A stretch of DNA of 64,000 bases, taken from assembly GCA_000389735.1 (NCBI GenBank), contig APJY01000001.1:124001-188000 (forward strand), given 5' to 3'. The notes beneath the pieces were generated by a model. That model did no database searches. It was not told the DNA's origin and saw nothing but the letters and a program-made list of their open reading frames with translations. Both the position numbers and the translations under genes were made by a program. Shown here piece by piece: positions 46,865-55,473 of this stretch; the stretch's first letter is position 1; the number at the start of each line of letters is the position of its first letter. This DNA comes from Sulfolobales archaeon Acd1 (lineage in GTDB: Archaea; Thermoproteota; Thermoprotei_A; Sulfolobales; Sulfolobaceae).

Positions 46865-46996
46865 GGGCCCGTAGCTCAGCCAGGTAGAGTGCTGGGCTCC
46901 AGACGTGGGCGACATTGGGTCAGTTGACCCGCAAGGGGATGAGGTGGGTCTGGAGGAGTGACCCAGTGGTCGCGGGTTCGAGTCCCGCCGGGCCCA
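46865..46996 (+). tRNA. tRNA-Trp(CCA) with a 58-base intron
   Basis: The acceptor GGGCCCG pairs with CGGGCCC (46989-46995), discriminator A. Anticodon stem CTGGG (46892-46896) pairs with CCCAG (46962-46966); loop CT-CCA-G plus A38 at 46961. The intron is 46903-46960, after position 37, the canonical site. CCAGA at the 5' splice pairs with TCTGG at 46949-46953, forming the bulge-helix-bulge. T arm GCGGG-TTCGAGT-CCCGC. The intron contains GGGATGA, a C-box-like string, but no convincing D box. Confidence 0.92.
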
Positions 46997-47202
46997 TTAC
47001 CCTTCAAGATAATCTCGGGTTCATAATCTCCTACAAGTTAGCTTTGCACACTTTGCTGTAATTGAGATATATCTCACGTATGAAGGTCTAACTATCCGCA
47101 GCGCTCAAACGTCTTAGGAGGTTCCGCCAAATGACGTAAAGTCCCCATTAACCTCAGTATCGAACAGCGCGTTTTCTCACCCTCTATATGACAGTGAAGA
47201 GC

Positions 47203-47253
47203 TCAGCGTTTGCACCTTTCTTCATCCCTCTCTGTAGCCTAGAAGCTCATCAT
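47203..47253 (-). ncRNA. candidate C/D box sRNA at the 3' end of the acetyltransferase gene
   Basis: On the minus strand: C box ATGATGA (47253-47247), C' box GGGATGA (47228-47222; one mismatch), D box CTGA (47206-47203), with 15 bases between C' and D. D' is weak (CAGA-like). The C box overlaps the stop codon of the acetyltransferase, so the RNA would be processed from that mRNA. Total span 51 bases is right for an archaeal guide. Target not identified. Confidence 0.5.
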
Positions 47254-47693
47254 GATCTCTCGTCTAACCTCAAAACAGCGACGACTTCGTCCTCTTTAAT
47301 TTTTATATCAAACCCTAACTTTCTCCCTATCTTAATCATGGGGATGTTATCTGGCAACGTGAAGAACTTGAACGTTGTCATCCCGAGAGATTTCCCTAGG
47401 TCGATCAAGCTCTTCACGAGCGTCGTTCCGATACCCCTGTTTCTGTATTGAGGGTGAACCACTACCGCTATCTCACCGTCCCCGAAAAGTGACGCTTCCC
47501 CCACTACTTTCCCGTCGATTTCGGCCACAATAGTAACATGATTCTTATCGTTTATTAAGAAAGAAATCTCTTCGGGACTGATTTTGTGAAACGACATGAA
47601 CCTGTAAAATATATCATCAGGCGAGAGAGAATCGTAAAGCTCTAAAAGCCCGTTGAAGTCGTCTTTCTTCACAAGCCGATATACTACCTTCAA
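47250..47693 (-). CDS. GNAT family N-acetyltransferase
   Basis: 147 residues from TTG 47693. The acetyl-CoA motif VHPQYRNRGIGTTLVKSLIDLGKSLG is typical, preceded by VVGEASLFGDGEIAVVVHP. It begins KVVYRLVKKDDFNGLLELYDSLSPDD, a pattern found in acetyltransferases related to the C-terminal domain of acyl-CoA synthetase-linked acetylases; the substrate is unknown. Divergent from the hydroxyacyl-CoA dehydrogenase. Confidence 0.82.
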   Translation of the reverse strand: MKVVYRLVKKDDFNGLLELYDSLSPDDIFYRFMSFHKISPEEISFLINDKNHVTIVAEIDGKVVGEASLFGDGEIAVVVHPQYRNRGIGTTLVKSLIDLGKSLGMTTFKFFTLPDNIPMIKIGRKLGFDIKIKEDEVVAVLRLDERS

Positions 47694-47718
47694 GCCTGAG
47701 TTAATCTGACGCTAACGG

Positions 47719-47727
47719 CTTATATTC
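47719..47727 (+). promoter_or_regulatory. TATA box of the 3-hydroxyacyl-CoA dehydrogenase gene
   Basis: CTTATATTC centred 28 bases before ATG 47751, fitting a leaderless or nearly leaderless mRNA. Confidence 0.5.
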
Positions 47728-47750
47728 TCCAGACCTTAGGATTCCGCCGT

Positions 47751-48893
47751 ATGGAGATCCGCAAAATAGTCGTTATTGGAGCTGGAACGATGGGACACGG
47801 AATAGCCGAGGTCGCCGCCCTTTCCGGATATCAGGTGTATTTAGTTGACGTGGCTTGGGACTTCCTTAACAAGGCTAAGGAGAAGATCCAGGAGTCCTTG
47901 AACAAGCTGGCCGAGAAGGGCGCAATCAAGAACCCCCAGGAAGTGCTCAACAGGATCACTCTTTCCGTCGACTACTCGGTCGCAAGGGATGCAGACTTCG
48001 CTATAGAAGCGGTGCCTGAGAAGTTCGAAATAAAGAAGAAGGTGTTCGAATCCCTCGACTCGGTACTGCCGCCTCACGCGATCATGGCTACCAACACGTC
48101 GTCAATTCCCATAACTGACTTGGCAGAAGTCACTAAAAGAAGGGAGAAATTCATCGGGATGCACTTCTTCAACCCTCCGGTCTTGATGAAGCTCGTGGAG
48201 GTAATTCCAGGTAAGTACACGTCGGAGGAGACCATTAACGTCACAGTCGAATTGGCTAAGAGGATGGGCAAGGTTCCCGTGAGGCTCTCTAAGGACATAC
48301 CGGGCTTCGTCGGCAACAGAATTTTGTTGAGGCTGGCCCAGGAAGCCTGTAGGGAGGTGGAGAGCGGGGAGGCAACGATCGAAGAGGTAGACGCAGCTGC
48401 TAGGAACCTGTTAAAGCTCCCCATGGGCGTGTTCGAGCTATCGGACTACATAGGTCTGGACGTTATGTACGACCTTTGGACTGTTATAGTAAGTAGGGGC
48501 GCAACCGATGTGCCCTGCAAGATGTACAAGGCGAGGGTGGACGCCAAGGAGTTAGGAGTCAAGAGCGGAAAGGGCTTCTATTCCTATCCCGCGCCTGGCA
48601 AGTTCGTTAAGCCCCAGGTTCCAAACACTACTAAAGTTGACCCAGCCAGGCTCATCTCCTTAGCCGTAAACGAGGCCACGTGGTTCATCGAGAACGGTAT
48701 TGTCGACGCCAAGGGGGTTGACGACGTAATGATCTACGGTTATAACTTCCCTAAAGGGCTGACTAAGATGGCCGAAGAACTCGGCGTGAAGAGGATATAC
48801 GACCATTTAATGGACATTTACAAGAAAGGCTACGAGGCTTACAAACCCACCAAGCTACTAGAGGAAATAGCCTTAGGGAAGAGGAGCTTTTGA
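47751..48893 (+). CDS. 3-hydroxyacyl-CoA dehydrogenase
   Basis: 380 residues. NAD-binding motif [25 protein letters not shown] at the N-terminus; [29 protein letters not shown] carries the catalytic-region Ser and His; a C-terminal helical domain follows ([18 protein letters not shown]) with a partial second copy. It oxidises 3-hydroxyacyl-CoA to 3-oxoacyl-CoA. No enoyl-CoA hydratase domain is fused. Given the neighbours, 3-hydroxybutyryl-CoA oxidation in the 4-hydroxybutyrate half of CO2 fixation is possible; fatty-acid beta-oxidation is the alternative. Confidence 0.88.
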   Translation: MEIRKIVVIGAGTMGHGIAEVAALSGYQVYLVDVAWDFLNKAKEKIQESLNKLAEKGAIKNPQEVLNRITLSVDYSVARDADFAIEAVPEKFEIKKKVFESLDSVLPPHAIMATNTSSIPITDLAEVTKRREKFIGMHFFNPPVLMKLVEVIPGKYTSEETINVTVELAKRMGKVPVRLSKDIPGFVGNRILLRLAQEACREVESGEATIEEVDAAARNLLKLPMGVFELSDYIGLDVMYDLWTVIVSRGATDVPCKMYKARVDAKELGVKSGKGFYSYPAPGKFVKPQVPNTTKVDPARLISLAVNEATWFIENGIVDAKGVDDVMIYGYNFPKGLTKMAEELGVKRIYDHLMDIYKKGYEAYKPTKLLEEIALGKRSF

Positions 48894-48920
48894 GGGCTTG
48901 AAAGGCTTGAGGTTTAATTA

Positions 48921-48930
48921 TTTTTAAACT
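48921..48930 (+). promoter_or_regulatory. TATA box of the acyl-CoA ligase gene
   Basis: TTTTTAAACT centred 26 bases before ATG 48952, predicting a leaderless mRNA separate from the upstream dehydrogenase. Confidence 0.55.
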
Positions 48931-48951
48931 GACTTAGATTCGCTTGTATTA

Positions 48952-50376
48952 ATGAGTTCCGTTCTCCAAGAGTACGAGGCTATACATAGGGAGTTAAGGA
49001 GTGAGGGTTTCATAAGATCGGACTATCCGCCCTCGCCGGACGAGGTGCTGTGGAACAAGAAAGTAATGACGATGAAAAGGGAGGAGTTGGATAAGCTGAA
49101 GACGTTCAGACTTAAGAGACTAGTGAAGTGGGCTTGGGATCACGTAGAGTTCTACAGAAAGTACTGGAAGTCCAAGGGATTCGAGCCCGACATGATTAAG
49201 GACTGGAAAGACGTCGTTAAGATACCAATACTCAGGAAGGACGAACTTAGGAAGGACCTTTCCGCGAACCCGCCCTTCGGCACGATATTCGAACCGGAAC
49301 TCGCTAGGAGGATAAGGTTCGTGGGCGCAACTTCAGGCTCCACGGGGCTTCCGACGTTCCAGGGATGGGGAGCTTTAGAGATGGATTACTTCCAGGAGGG
49401 ACAGGCCAGATACCTGTGGACATTCGCGGGAGTTAAGCCTGGCAGAGTTTACGCTAACTACCTGAACATGAGCGGCTTCTACAGCTGGGGCCCACCAGTA
49501 GTTGAGACCGCCATGTGGCGTTGCGGAGCTACGGCCATAGCTGGAGGAGGAGAGACGTTCTTCTCATGGAAAAACAGGCACATGCTCATTTTCAAGTTAT
49601 GGAAGGTGGACGTGTTCGCTACCACACCCTGGCTTCACAGGCTGATCGGCGAGGAAGCGAAAGAGCAGGGATGGGAGACTCCGTTCAAAGTGCTACTGTT
49701 ACACGGTGGTGCGGCTGCAGAGAAAACGAAGAAGAAACTTTTCGAGGTCCACCCCAACGCTGAGCTCGCGATTAACGTCTGGGGTACCACGGACGGACAC
49801 ATGGCGATTGAGATACCCGGACAGGAGGGTCAGCTCGTAGTTTGGGAGGACATGGAGATATTCGATATAGTGGACCCGAAGACCGATGAGCCTGTTGCAG
49901 AAGGCGAAAGGGGAGAGCTGATAGCTACCCTGCTTAATCACTTCACCATGCCCTTAATTAGGTATAGCCTGGGCGACTACGTTAAGAACGAGTTCATCAC
50001 AGACCCCGACCCCAAGTTCGGTATAACTCACATGAGGTTCGCCGAGCCCATTCCCGGCAGGGTCGAGTGGATGTTCTCAGTTAAGGGTAAACTGCTCTTC
50101 CCGATCTACGTGGAAGATGCCGTCAATGACGTACCCGACACAACTGGTATGTATAACGTGATAGTTTACGATAATGAAATGGACAAACTGAAGATCAGGA
50201 TGGAAACCAAGAGAGCCACCGTGGATAGCGAGTACGACAAAAGGGCGAGGGAGATAATCGCTTCAAACTTAGGTTTTAACCCTGACGATATCGACATCGA
50301 GTGGATAAAGCCTGGACAAGCTGTATGGACTGGATATAAGCTCCAGGTGTTCCTAGACCAAAGGAAGAAAAAGTAA
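48952..50376 (+). CDS. AMP-forming acid:CoA ligase, phenylacetate-CoA ligase-like
   Basis: 474 residues. The ANL-superfamily P-loop reads [25 protein letters not shown] (A5), [12 protein letters not shown] (A7/A8 region) and [16 protein letters not shown] at the end follow. Size and motifs match PaaK-type ligases rather than the longer acetyl-CoA synthetase type known for 4-hydroxybutyrate in Metallosphaera. The acid is not predictable; aromatic or short-chain hydroxy acids are both possible. It converges on the 4-hydroxybutyryl-CoA dehydratase gene with 16 bases between. Confidence 0.82.
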   Translation: MSSVLQEYEAIHRELRSEGFIRSDYPPSPDEVLWNKKVMTMKREELDKLKTFRLKRLVKWAWDHVEFYRKYWKSKGFEPDMIKDWKDVVKIPILRKDELRKDLSANPPFGTIFEPELARRIRFVGATSGSTGLPTFQGWGALEMDYFQEGQARYLWTFAGVKPGRVYANYLNMSGFYSWGPPVVETAMWRCGATAIAGGGETFFSWKNRHMLIFKLWKVDVFATTPWLHRLIGEEAKEQGWETPFKVLLLHGGAAAEKTKKKLFEVHPNAELAINVWGTTDGHMAIEIPGQEGQLVVWEDMEIFDIVDPKTDEPVAEGERGELIATLLNHFTMPLIRYSLGDYVKNEFITDPDPKFGITHMRFAEPIPGRVEWMFSVKGKLLFPIYVEDAVNDVPDTTGMYNVIVYDNEMDKLKIRMETKRATVDSEYDKRAREIIASNLGFNPDDIDIEWIKPGQAVWTGYKLQVFLDQRKKK

Positions 50377-50392
50377 AAAGTAAGGATTAAAA

Positions 50393-51916
50393 TCAAGATT
50401 TGTTTTTCATCGTTTGACTAGCCATCCTCTCCGTCTCGGTTCCTCTCCAGGGCTCGGCCTCCTTCTTCCAAACCAAGTTGTTCTTCATCCCCGCTAACCT
50501 CTTCGCTATCTCCTCAGCGTAACTGAAGTCGTAGACCCTGTTGAAGGTGATCCTCTGAGCCGCTGGGCTCCCGGCCCCGTGAATCGACTCTATCTGGAAC
50601 GCCACGCCCAGGCCAACGTTCTCCACCAACCTCGTCATCCTGAGCCTGTCCTCCGCAGTGAACTCGGTAACTCCCTGGAAGTATTTCTCGATGTAAGACC
50701 TCAGCTTGGGGTTCTTGAGGTCCCATTCACTCGGTGCGGTCCCTACGGCACCCCCTGCTATATCTACTGCGAGCTGATTGAGGATAGCTGGAAGTCTCGC
50801 TACCCAGTGCTTAGTTATGTTAGCCTCTAACGGATTAACCCAGTAGCAGTCCTCGCATAGCTTCACCGCGTTGAGGCTCGCCGCTATACCCGCGGCGTAC
50901 ATCGTCTCAGTATAGAAGATCATCTCTGTGAGCTTCTCCTGAACGTGAGGTGCCTTCTCGATACCTAGTTGCTTCGCTAGGTTCAGCGATGCTCCAATTA
51001 GGATGTCCCCCAGCCCGGCTTTGCAACCTCCGTAACCTTGTCTGTGGTAGGCCGAGAAAATCTCGACGATGGGTACCGTATACTTCGGTTCCTTCAGGAG
51101 GAAAACCCTCTCCTTAGGCACGAAAACGTCGTCGAATATTACTAAGCCCTCGTGGTTGAACGCGTAAGGTACTCCGTCTATGTCGCCTCCTTCAAACCTC
51201 CTTGCGTCGTTCACCTGCCTGCCAACGACGATCTTCACCCCTGGACTGTCGGTGGGGACAGCGAAGGCTACAGCGTACTCAGCGTCCTCTTGACCCATAG
51301 CCCTGGTGGGCAAAACGATTATTTCCTCGGTGGCCGCCACCCCAGTAATGTTTGCCTTAGCACCGCTGACTATAATCCCATCGGAAGTAACCTCTTTGAC
51401 CCTGACGTAGGCGTCCTTGTTTGGCTGCTGGCTCGGCTTTAAAGACCTTACTCCTTTCGCGTCAGTCATCGCACCAGCTAAGGCCAGGTCGTTCCTCTGA
51501 ACGTACTTCAGATAGTCCGTGAACCTCTCATAGTACTCCGGCCTCCCATCGGCCTTCATCATCTTCGTTACTATGTAAAGCGTGTTAAGGGCGTCCCAAC
51601 CAACACACCTCTGGAAGCACGCCCCCGTCTTATGGGTGAGCTTCCTCAATAGCTTGACCTTGGCTGCCAGATCCTCCGGAGACTGGTGAATGTGAACGAA
51701 CCTATTGATCTCCTCGTTGATGAACGGGCTTTTAGCCCTGGCTAACTCTCTCGTATCGTCCTCCCACGCCGCGTCGTAAGTAGCCTTGAAGGCCATCACG
51801 CTCGGCTTCAAGAACGGGTCTTGGGTGATGTCCTTGACTTCTTTACCCATCACGAAAATCTCGACGTTCTTCCTGACGGCAATGGCCTTTAGGTAGTCTT
51901 CGCCAGTCCTAAGCAT
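50393..51916 (-). CDS. abfD: 4-hydroxybutyryl-CoA dehydratase
   Basis: 507 residues, the usual length. It converts 4-hydroxybutyryl-CoA to crotonyl-CoA, the signature step of the 3-hydroxypropionate/4-hydroxybutyrate cycle, using FAD and a 4Fe-4S cluster. All four cluster ligands of the Clostridium enzyme have counterparts: two Cys in [10 protein letters not shown] and the His and Cys in [12 protein letters not shown]. This separates it from HpaB-type monooxygenases of the same family, which lack them. Minus-strand TATA-like sequences lie at 51948-51956. MCM small subunit and MeaB genes 1 kb away belong to the same cycle. Confidence 0.9.
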   Translation of the reverse strand: MLRTGEDYLKAIAVRKNVEIFVMGKEVKDITQDPFLKPSVMAFKATYDAAWEDDTRELARAKSPFINEEINRFVHIHQSPEDLAAKVKLLRKLTHKTGACFQRCVGWDALNTLYIVTKMMKADGRPEYYERFTDYLKYVQRNDLALAGAMTDAKGVRSLKPSQQPNKDAYVRVKEVTSDGIIVSGAKANITGVAATEEIIVLPTRAMGQEDAEYAVAFAVPTDSPGVKIVVGRQVNDARRFEGGDIDGVPYAFNHEGLVIFDDVFVPKERVFLLKEPKYTVPIVEIFSAYHRQGYGGCKAGLGDILIGASLNLAKQLGIEKAPHVQEKLTEMIFYTETMYAAGIAASLNAVKLCEDCYWVNPLEANITKHWVARLPAILNQLAVDIAGGAVGTAPSEWDLKNPKLRSYIEKYFQGVTEFTAEDRLRMTRLVENVGLGVAFQIESIHGAGSPAAQRITFNRVYDFSYAEEIAKRLAGMKNNLVWKKEAEPWRGTETERMASQTMKNKS

Positions 51917-52068
51917 GCGAGTTCACGCGTATAAATCGGTTTAGAGAATATAAACACATGAATTAACCGCGGATCAGCCTGTGATCGTTAGCTTTATCAA
52001 CGGGATCTTCTTTAACGTGTAACCTAACGATGACCAACTAACATTCGTTAACGTCAACTAATAAATTT

Positions 52069-52096
52069 GTTAAAAATAAAAAGATTGGTTAAATAA
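52069..52096 (-). terminator. T-rich terminator after the Sul7d gene
   Basis: Downstream of the Sul7d stop (minus strand), two U-tracts of five T within CTTTTTATTTTTAAC are followed by more A+T-rich DNA. Abundant chromatin-protein mRNAs need efficient ends. Confidence 0.4.
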
Positions 52097-52130
52097 ATTA
52101 AATATTGTTTTAGGCCAGAGATTACGGACT

Positions 52131-52325
52131 TTACTTCTTCTGCTTGGCCAGCATGTCCAGAAGCTCTTTGGGGGCGTCCTTCTCGCTGACGGCACCTCTT
52201 CCAGTTTTGCCGTTGTCGTCATAAGTGAAGCTGACCATTTTGCCGACTCTCCAGACCTTCTTGATCTTGGAGATGTCTACTTCCTTCTCCTGACCCTTGT
52301 ACTTGAACTTCACCTTGGCTGCCAT
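52131..52325 (-). CDS. Sul7d-type DNA-binding chromatin protein
   Basis: 64 residues, nearly identical in pattern to Sso7d/Sac7d: [20 protein letters not shown], then [20 protein letters not shown], then [20 protein letters not shown]. The Trp24-Val-Met face that inserts into the minor groove is present (WRVGKM). An abundant monomeric protein that kinks and stabilises DNA; it is restricted to Sulfolobales, which supports the taxonomic call. It has its own promoter and terminator. Confidence 0.97.
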   Translation of the reverse strand: MAAKVKFKYKGQEKEVDISKIKKVWRVGKMVSFTYDDNGKTGRGAVSEKDAPKELLDMLAKQKK

Positions 52326-52353
52326 TTTTGGTCAGGATGAAGCTCCCCTTCCA

Positions 52354-52363
52354 CTTAAATAAA
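52354..52363 (-). promoter_or_regulatory. TATA box of the Sul7d gene
   Basis: Read on the minus strand as TTTATTTAAG, centred about 33 bases before the ATG at 52325, giving a leader of about seven bases. Confidence 0.55.
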
Positions 52364-52542
52364 CCTTACGGTAGTATCTTAAGGAATACTTATGGTATTA
52401 CCTTAACCTTCAACGTGGAGTAAAGGTCGTTCCTCTTGAGTTAATGTCACAAGATAGCGTCAAGTAAAAGTTGAGGCATTTACAAAGGAAAGGGACCCGA
52501 AGAACGACAACCTTTTAGAATTACACGAAAGAAATGCTGACT

Positions 52543-52618
52543 GGGGCCGTCGTCTAGCCTGGACTAGGATGCCAGGCTTGGGCCCTGGTGATCGGGGGTT
52601 CAAATCCCCCCGGCCCCA
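52543..52618 (+). tRNA. tRNA-Pro(UGG)
   Basis: 76 bases, no intron. Acceptor GGGGCCG/CGGCCCC, discriminator A; anticodon stem CCAGG/CCTGG with loop CTTGGGC, so the anticodon is TGG; T arm GGGGG-TTCAAAT-CCCCC. A TATA-like CTTTTAGAA (52512-52520) lies about 26 bases upstream. Confidence 0.95.
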
Positions 52619-52797
52619 CTGCGGACTTCTTCGAGATGTGAAGGTCATAGTTAATGAAATTCGGCTACAATGTAGCGTACGTACTACGCCAGCGAATCCT
52701 CATTTTAGTTGAAACGCGGAAGAGCACGAGTAGAACCTAAGATTCGATACGTATGAAACGTCTCGTACCTTCCCCGCCATAGAACCCACCCGCAACG

Positions 52798-52806
52798 TAT
52801 TTTAAT
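52798..52806 (+). promoter_or_regulatory. TATA box of the methylmalonyl-CoA mutase small subunit operon
   Basis: TATTTTAAT centred 30 bases before ATG 52832. Confidence 0.5.
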
Positions 52807-52831
52807 GAATCACTTCCGTTAAGGTATTACG

Positions 52832-53251
52832 ATGGAGAGGAAGATCAAGGTGATTGTTGCAAAGTTAGGACTCGACGGTCACGATAGAGGAGCTAAGGTC
52901 GTCGCTAGGGCGCTTAAGGACGCTGGAATGGAGGTCGTATATACAGGCCTGAGGCAAACCCCAGAGCAGGTCGTTAAGGCCGCTGTTCAAGAGGACGCCG
53001 ACGTGATAGGTGTCAGCATATTGAGCGGAGCCCACTTGGAACTCGTCCCTATGTTAGTTAACTTGATGAAGGAGAAGGGGTTGAACGACGTGGTTCTCAT
53101 CGTGGGAGGTGTCATACCGCCTCAGGACGTCCCAAAGCTCAAGGAAATGGGTGTGGACGAGGTATTCTTACCCGGGTCAAGCCTGAAATCTGTGGTGGAG
53201 AGGATCAAGGAGCTCGTCAGTAAGAAAAGGGGTCTGAAGGTTGCGACATGA
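52832..53251 (+). CDS. methylmalonyl-CoA mutase, cobalamin-binding small subunit
   Basis: 139 residues. [18 protein letters not shown] contains the DxHxxG motif whose His replaces the lower ligand of B12; [14 protein letters not shown] and [27 protein letters not shown] complete the B12-binding fold. It pairs with a separate large subunit, not in this window. In autotrophic Sulfolobales the mutase turns methylmalonyl-CoA into succinyl-CoA within the 3-hydroxypropionate/4-hydroxybutyrate cycle. It overlaps the MeaB gene by 11 bases. Confidence 0.93.
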   Translation: MERKIKVIVAKLGLDGHDRGAKVVARALKDAGMEVVYTGLRQTPEQVVKAAVQEDADVIGVSILSGAHLELVPMLVNLMKEKGLNDVVLIVGGVIPPQDVPKLKEMGVDEVFLPGSSLKSVVERIKELVSKKRGLKVAT

Positions 53252-54185
53252 TCTCCTCGAGAAAGCTCTCAACGGTGAAGAGCTCGCCATATCTAAGGTG
53301 CTAACTCAGATAGAGTACTTGACCCCTCTCGGTATAGAGTACTTAAAGGAACTTTTGCCTAGGGCAGGTAACGCCCATACAATCGGCATAACGGGATCTC
53401 CCGGCGCGGGGAAGAGTACTCTGATAGGCTCCCTGATCGAGGAATACAGCAGGAGAGGCCATAGGATAGGAGTGCTACTGATCGATCCGTCTAGCCCCAT
53501 ATCTAAGGGCTCCTTTATGGGAAACAGAATTAGAATGATCGGGAAAGAACGGTCTGGCGATATCTTCATCCGGAGCCTCGCTACAAGGGGACACTTAGGG
53601 GGGCTCTCCGCCGACGCTATGTTGCTGATAGAGGCCTTAGACGGGCTGGGTTTTGATAGGATAATAATTGAAACTGTTGGAGCAGGTCAGACTGATACGG
53701 AAGTTATGGACGTCGTGCATACTTTAGCGGTGGTCACGGTACCCGGAACTGGAGATGAGATTCAGGCGCTGAAGGCGGGAATTATGGAGATAGGTGATAT
53801 CTACGTCGTTAATAAGGCCGACAAGCCAGAGGCGGAAATGCTTTACGAAGCGGTGAAGTTCGCGATCGAAGGGATAGTCAGCCCACGCTTCGGCTGGCAA
53901 CCAAGGATAGTTAAGACTGTCGCCACCAAGGGATTAGGGGTGAAGGAGCTCGTGGACCTCTTCGAGGAACACATGAAGTATCTCGTCTCGAAGGGATTAT
54001 TCGCGGACATAGTGAGGAAGAGAAGGAGAAAAGCCGTCGAGCTTACGGTGAGGAGAAAACTAAGCGAAGTCGTCTCAAGCGTTGTGCAGAGAGCCGACAA
54101 GCTGTTTGAACAGTTGGAGAAGAACGAGGTGACCATAGACCAGGTAATTAACGCGATCTACGACGAGGTTAAGCTAAACCTCTGA
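53241..54185 (+). CDS. meaB: MeaB/ArgK-type G3E GTPase, mutase chaperone
   Basis: 314 residues from TTG 53241. Walker [18 protein letters not shown], Walker B/switch region [18 protein letters not shown], base recognition VNKAD, and a C-terminal dimerisation helix are the MeaB pattern. It protects and reloads adenosylcobalamin mutases; coupling to the mutase small subunit makes methylmalonyl-CoA mutase the partner. An ArgK (arginine kinase) label sometimes used for it would be misleading. Confidence 0.92.
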   Translation: MRHDLLEKALNGEELAISKVLTQIEYLTPLGIEYLKELLPRAGNAHTIGITGSPGAGKSTLIGSLIEEYSRRGHRIGVLLIDPSSPISKGSFMGNRIRMIGKERSGDIFIRSLATRGHLGGLSADAMLLIEALDGLGFDRIIIETVGAGQTDTEVMDVVHTLAVVTVPGTGDEIQALKAGIMEIGDIYVVNKADKPEAEMLYEAVKFAIEGIVSPRFGWQPRIVKTVATKGLGVKELVDLFEEHMKYLVSKGLFADIVRKRRRKAVELTVRRKLSEVVSSVVQRADKLFEQLEKNEVTIDQVINAIYDEVKLNL

Positions 54186-54191
54186 AAGCGA

Positions 54192-54824
54192 TCAGGTTAT
54201 GATTCTGGCTCTTTTCAAATACCTCATTAGTAATTCACCTTCCCTTGTGAGTCCGTAGTACTTATGGTGCGTTCTCGTCTCCTTTTTCGGCTTAGCCTTC
54301 CTCTCCCCAAATTTTATTATCTTATCGTGCTTCTCCTCTAAGAGTCCCATCCTAACGAGCTCCTCTAATACCCTTATGGCGTCCTCTAAGGTCTTCTTGC
54401 TCAGCTTCGCGTAAGTTAACGCGTGATCAGCGTTGAGTTTCTCAGCCAAGGACAGAAAGGACAAATAATCCGGGTTGTTCCTTACTAACTCTGCATAGGC
54501 CCTAATTAGCTCCTCCTCTGTTAGGTTTCTGAGCAGGTGGTCAGCGAGTCTTGAGAGTCTGTAATAAGTGTGATGCTTATGGACCTCATGACTCAATTTG
54601 AACTTCGCCTCTGTGTTCTTCACCGTCGCGCCCGGAACCCTCTCAACTAAGCCCATCTTTTCCAGGTCATCAAGCAACATCACTACCTGGTCTATCGGAA
54701 TCTTAGTGTTCTTCATTATCGACTTTCCGTAGTCGACGTTAGCCACTCTTAAGTGTCTAAGGATCTTAAGGTACCGTTCGTCCTTTAGTACCTCCATTAA
54801 GATCTTCTTTAACTCCTCATCCAA
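54192..54824 (-). CDS. tandem winged-helix protein, DUF2250-like
   Basis: 210 residues from TTG 54824 made of two similar halves. Each has a winged helix ending in LxxLxxMGLxE (VVMLLDDLEKMGLVER; AIRVLEELVRMGLLEE), a basic linker, then HH-x-YY-x-LS/LT and a Leu-rich helix (HKHHTYYRLSRLADHLLRNL; RTHHKYYGLTREGELLMRYL). The 122-residue protein at 11344-11712 has one such unit. Probably DUF2250 and a DNA-binding regulator acting as an internal pseudo-dimer. It is four bases after the alpha/beta hydrolase gene. Confidence 0.72.
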   Translation of the reverse strand: MDEELKKILMEVLKDERYLKILRHLRVANVDYGKSIMKNTKIPIDQVVMLLDDLEKMGLVERVPGATVKNTEAKFKLSHEVHKHHTYYRLSRLADHLLRNLTEEELIRAYAELVRNNPDYLSFLSLAEKLNADHALTYAKLSKKTLEDAIRVLEELVRMGLLEEKHDKIIKFGERKAKPKKETRTHHKYYGLTREGELLMRYLKRARIIT

Positions 54825-54828
54825 TCCG

Positions 54829-55407
54829 TTACCCCTTTAGGAAGTTTATTATCTCCTTGTTGAATCCCTCCGGGTCGTCTAAATAGCAGGCGTGTTGTCT
54901 TCCAACGTAAACCAGTTTGGCAGTAGGCACCGCGTCCGTAATCAGCTTGGCGTTCTTTATAGGAGCAACCGTGTCCTCTTTTCCCCAAATCAGGAGAACC
55001 TTCTTGCCGCTCAAGTAAACCAATTTCTCTTTATACTTATCGACTCCAACGGCACCAACTAGAATTACGCCCTCGACTTTCTCGGGGTTATTGAGGGCGA
55101 AGCCTAGCACCGCTTCCCCGCCCATCGATGCTCCAAGGTAATATGCCCTAGTTACCCCCAAGGTCTGTACCAAATCCCTGATGAATTCCGAGAGAATCGT
55201 GTAGTTTCCCCTTTCGGATTTGCCATACCCTGGAAAGTCTACTGATATAGCTTGGAACCCCGCGTCAGCTATAGCCTTGACGGTGCCCGTACTCACCCAG
55301 GTGTCGGCGGTGAACCTGGCGCCGTGGAACAGAAACACTGGCTTCCCCTGGCCCTCTCTAATTACCCTTATACGGGCCCCCTTAACGGTTATGAACTCCT
55401 CGGGCAT
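54829..55407 (-). CDS. alpha/beta hydrolase
   Basis: 192 residues. Oxyanion region VFLFHGARFTADTW, nucleophile elbow YYLGASMGGEAVL (Ser), acid strand VLLIWGKEDTVAPI (Asp) and the C-terminal GRQHACYLDDPEGF with the catalytic His make a complete triad. It is shorter than most family members, with hardly any cap domain, like human ABHD14/CCG1-interacting forms. Substrate unknown. Confidence 0.85.
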   Translation of the reverse strand: MPEEFITVKGARIRVIREGQGKPVFLFHGARFTADTWVSTGTVKAIADAGFQAISVDFPGYGKSERGNYTILSEFIRDLVQTLGVTRAYYLGASMGGEAVLGFALNNPEKVEGVILVGAVGVDKYKEKLVYLSGKKVLLIWGKEDTVAPIKNAKLITDAVPTAKLVYVGRQHACYLDDPEGFNKEIINFLKG

Positions 55408-55473
55408 TATTGCTATAATTTTTCAGCGCGAAATATAAAGCCTATTCGAAAATAAATATTGTCTAAACTTTCT

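Noticed and set aside
51508-51562. Minus-strand ATGATGA and CTGA inside 4-hydroxybutyryl-CoA dehydratase
   Set aside because: The strings encode MMK and neighbouring codons; no internal boxes.
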